From the NCBI GenBank assembly GCA_000721275.1, contig JOFO01000090.1, positions 1 to 14,013 of the forward strand: a stretch of 14,013 nucleotides of DNA, read 5' to 3'. The stretch is from Microtetraspora glauca (GTDB lineage Bacteria; Actinomycetota; Actinomycetes; Streptomycetales; Streptomycetaceae). Positions 13,937 through 14,013 of this stretch are shown one piece after another (positions within the stretch are counted from its first letter, which is position 1; the number at the start of each line of letters is the position of its first letter). Position numbers and translations under genes: made by a program. Under the pieces are notes generated by a model. It made no database searches. It was not told where the DNA came from and saw only the letters and a list, made by a program, of their open reading frames with translations.

Positions 13937-14013
13937 CGGAAACGAAGGAAGCGCCCGGAGGGCCTGGAAACAGGAACGAAGGAAGCGTCCGCACCTTGAG
14001 AACTCAACAGCGT
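13937..14013 (+). ncRNA. 5' leader of the 16S rRNA precursor (partial)
   Basis: The end of the window has the leader element CTTGAGAACTCAACAGCGT, which precedes 16S genes across Streptomyces and, in variant form, mycobacteria. TTGAG-AA-CTCAA (13996-14007) can fold and is linked to antitermination and RNase processing. Upstream, AACGAAGGAAGCG occurs twice (13941-13953 and 13975-13987), 34 bp apart. Mature 16S is not reached inside the window. Confidence 0.8.

Overview
The window is about 72% G+C, with third codon positions almost all G or C, GTG as well as ATG starts, and a short chaplin, a Spo0M-type protein and an actinobacterial rRNA leader. Together these point to the chromosome of a Streptomyces or a very close relative. 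It looks like core chromosome: I see no transposase, integrase, CRISPR array or tRNA. No complete, clearly new multigene system is visible. The oddities are local, and the best is a duplicated, synonymously diverged gene end at 6471-6824.

Layout. (1) 206-2779 (+) is a one-polypeptide exporter with two FHA domains, an ABC ATPase and an ABC-2 permease. A 20-bp perfect hairpin (2799-2840) separates it from a convergent secreted SLT transglycosylase with an Ala/Lys-rich linker (2855-3643, -). (2) 3644-4193 is a divergent intergenic region rich in secondary structure. (3) 4194-5976 (+) is an overlapping GAF histidine kinase / NarL-type response regulator pair, followed in the same direction by a cysteine-less chaplin of the ChpE type (6131-6373). 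(4) 6471-7507 (-) holds a conserved-looking gene of unknown function. A second, diverged copy of its last ~34 codons and its terminator lies just downstream. (5) 7652-10879 (+) is a run of four membrane-related genes: an ABC ATPase without a permease, an NfeD-like protein, an SPFH/band-7 protein and a TauE/SafE-type transporter. It ends in a bidirectional hairpin. (6) 10926-12946 (-) holds an HNH endonuclease and a probable two-gene operon, spo0M followed by a PEBP/YbhB protein. (7) 13035-13697 (+) is an AAG-type 3-methyladenine DNA glycosylase. (8) 13698-14013 is the promoter/leader region of a ribosomal RNA operon read left to right. It ends in the TTGAGAACTCAACAG element typical of actinobacterial 16S leaders; the 16S gene itself lies beyond the window.

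How the genes may work together. Much of the content concerns the cell envelope and development: an FHA-gated exporter (probably read by Ser/Thr kinases), a peptidoglycan hydrolase, a chaplin, SPFH/NfeD membrane proteins and Spo0M. Apart from the kinase/regulator pair, the spo0M-PEBP pair and probably NfeD-SPFH, co-operation is inference from position. Several genes appear to be transcribed as leaderless mRNAs, with a TAnnnT box ending 6-8 nt before the start codon.
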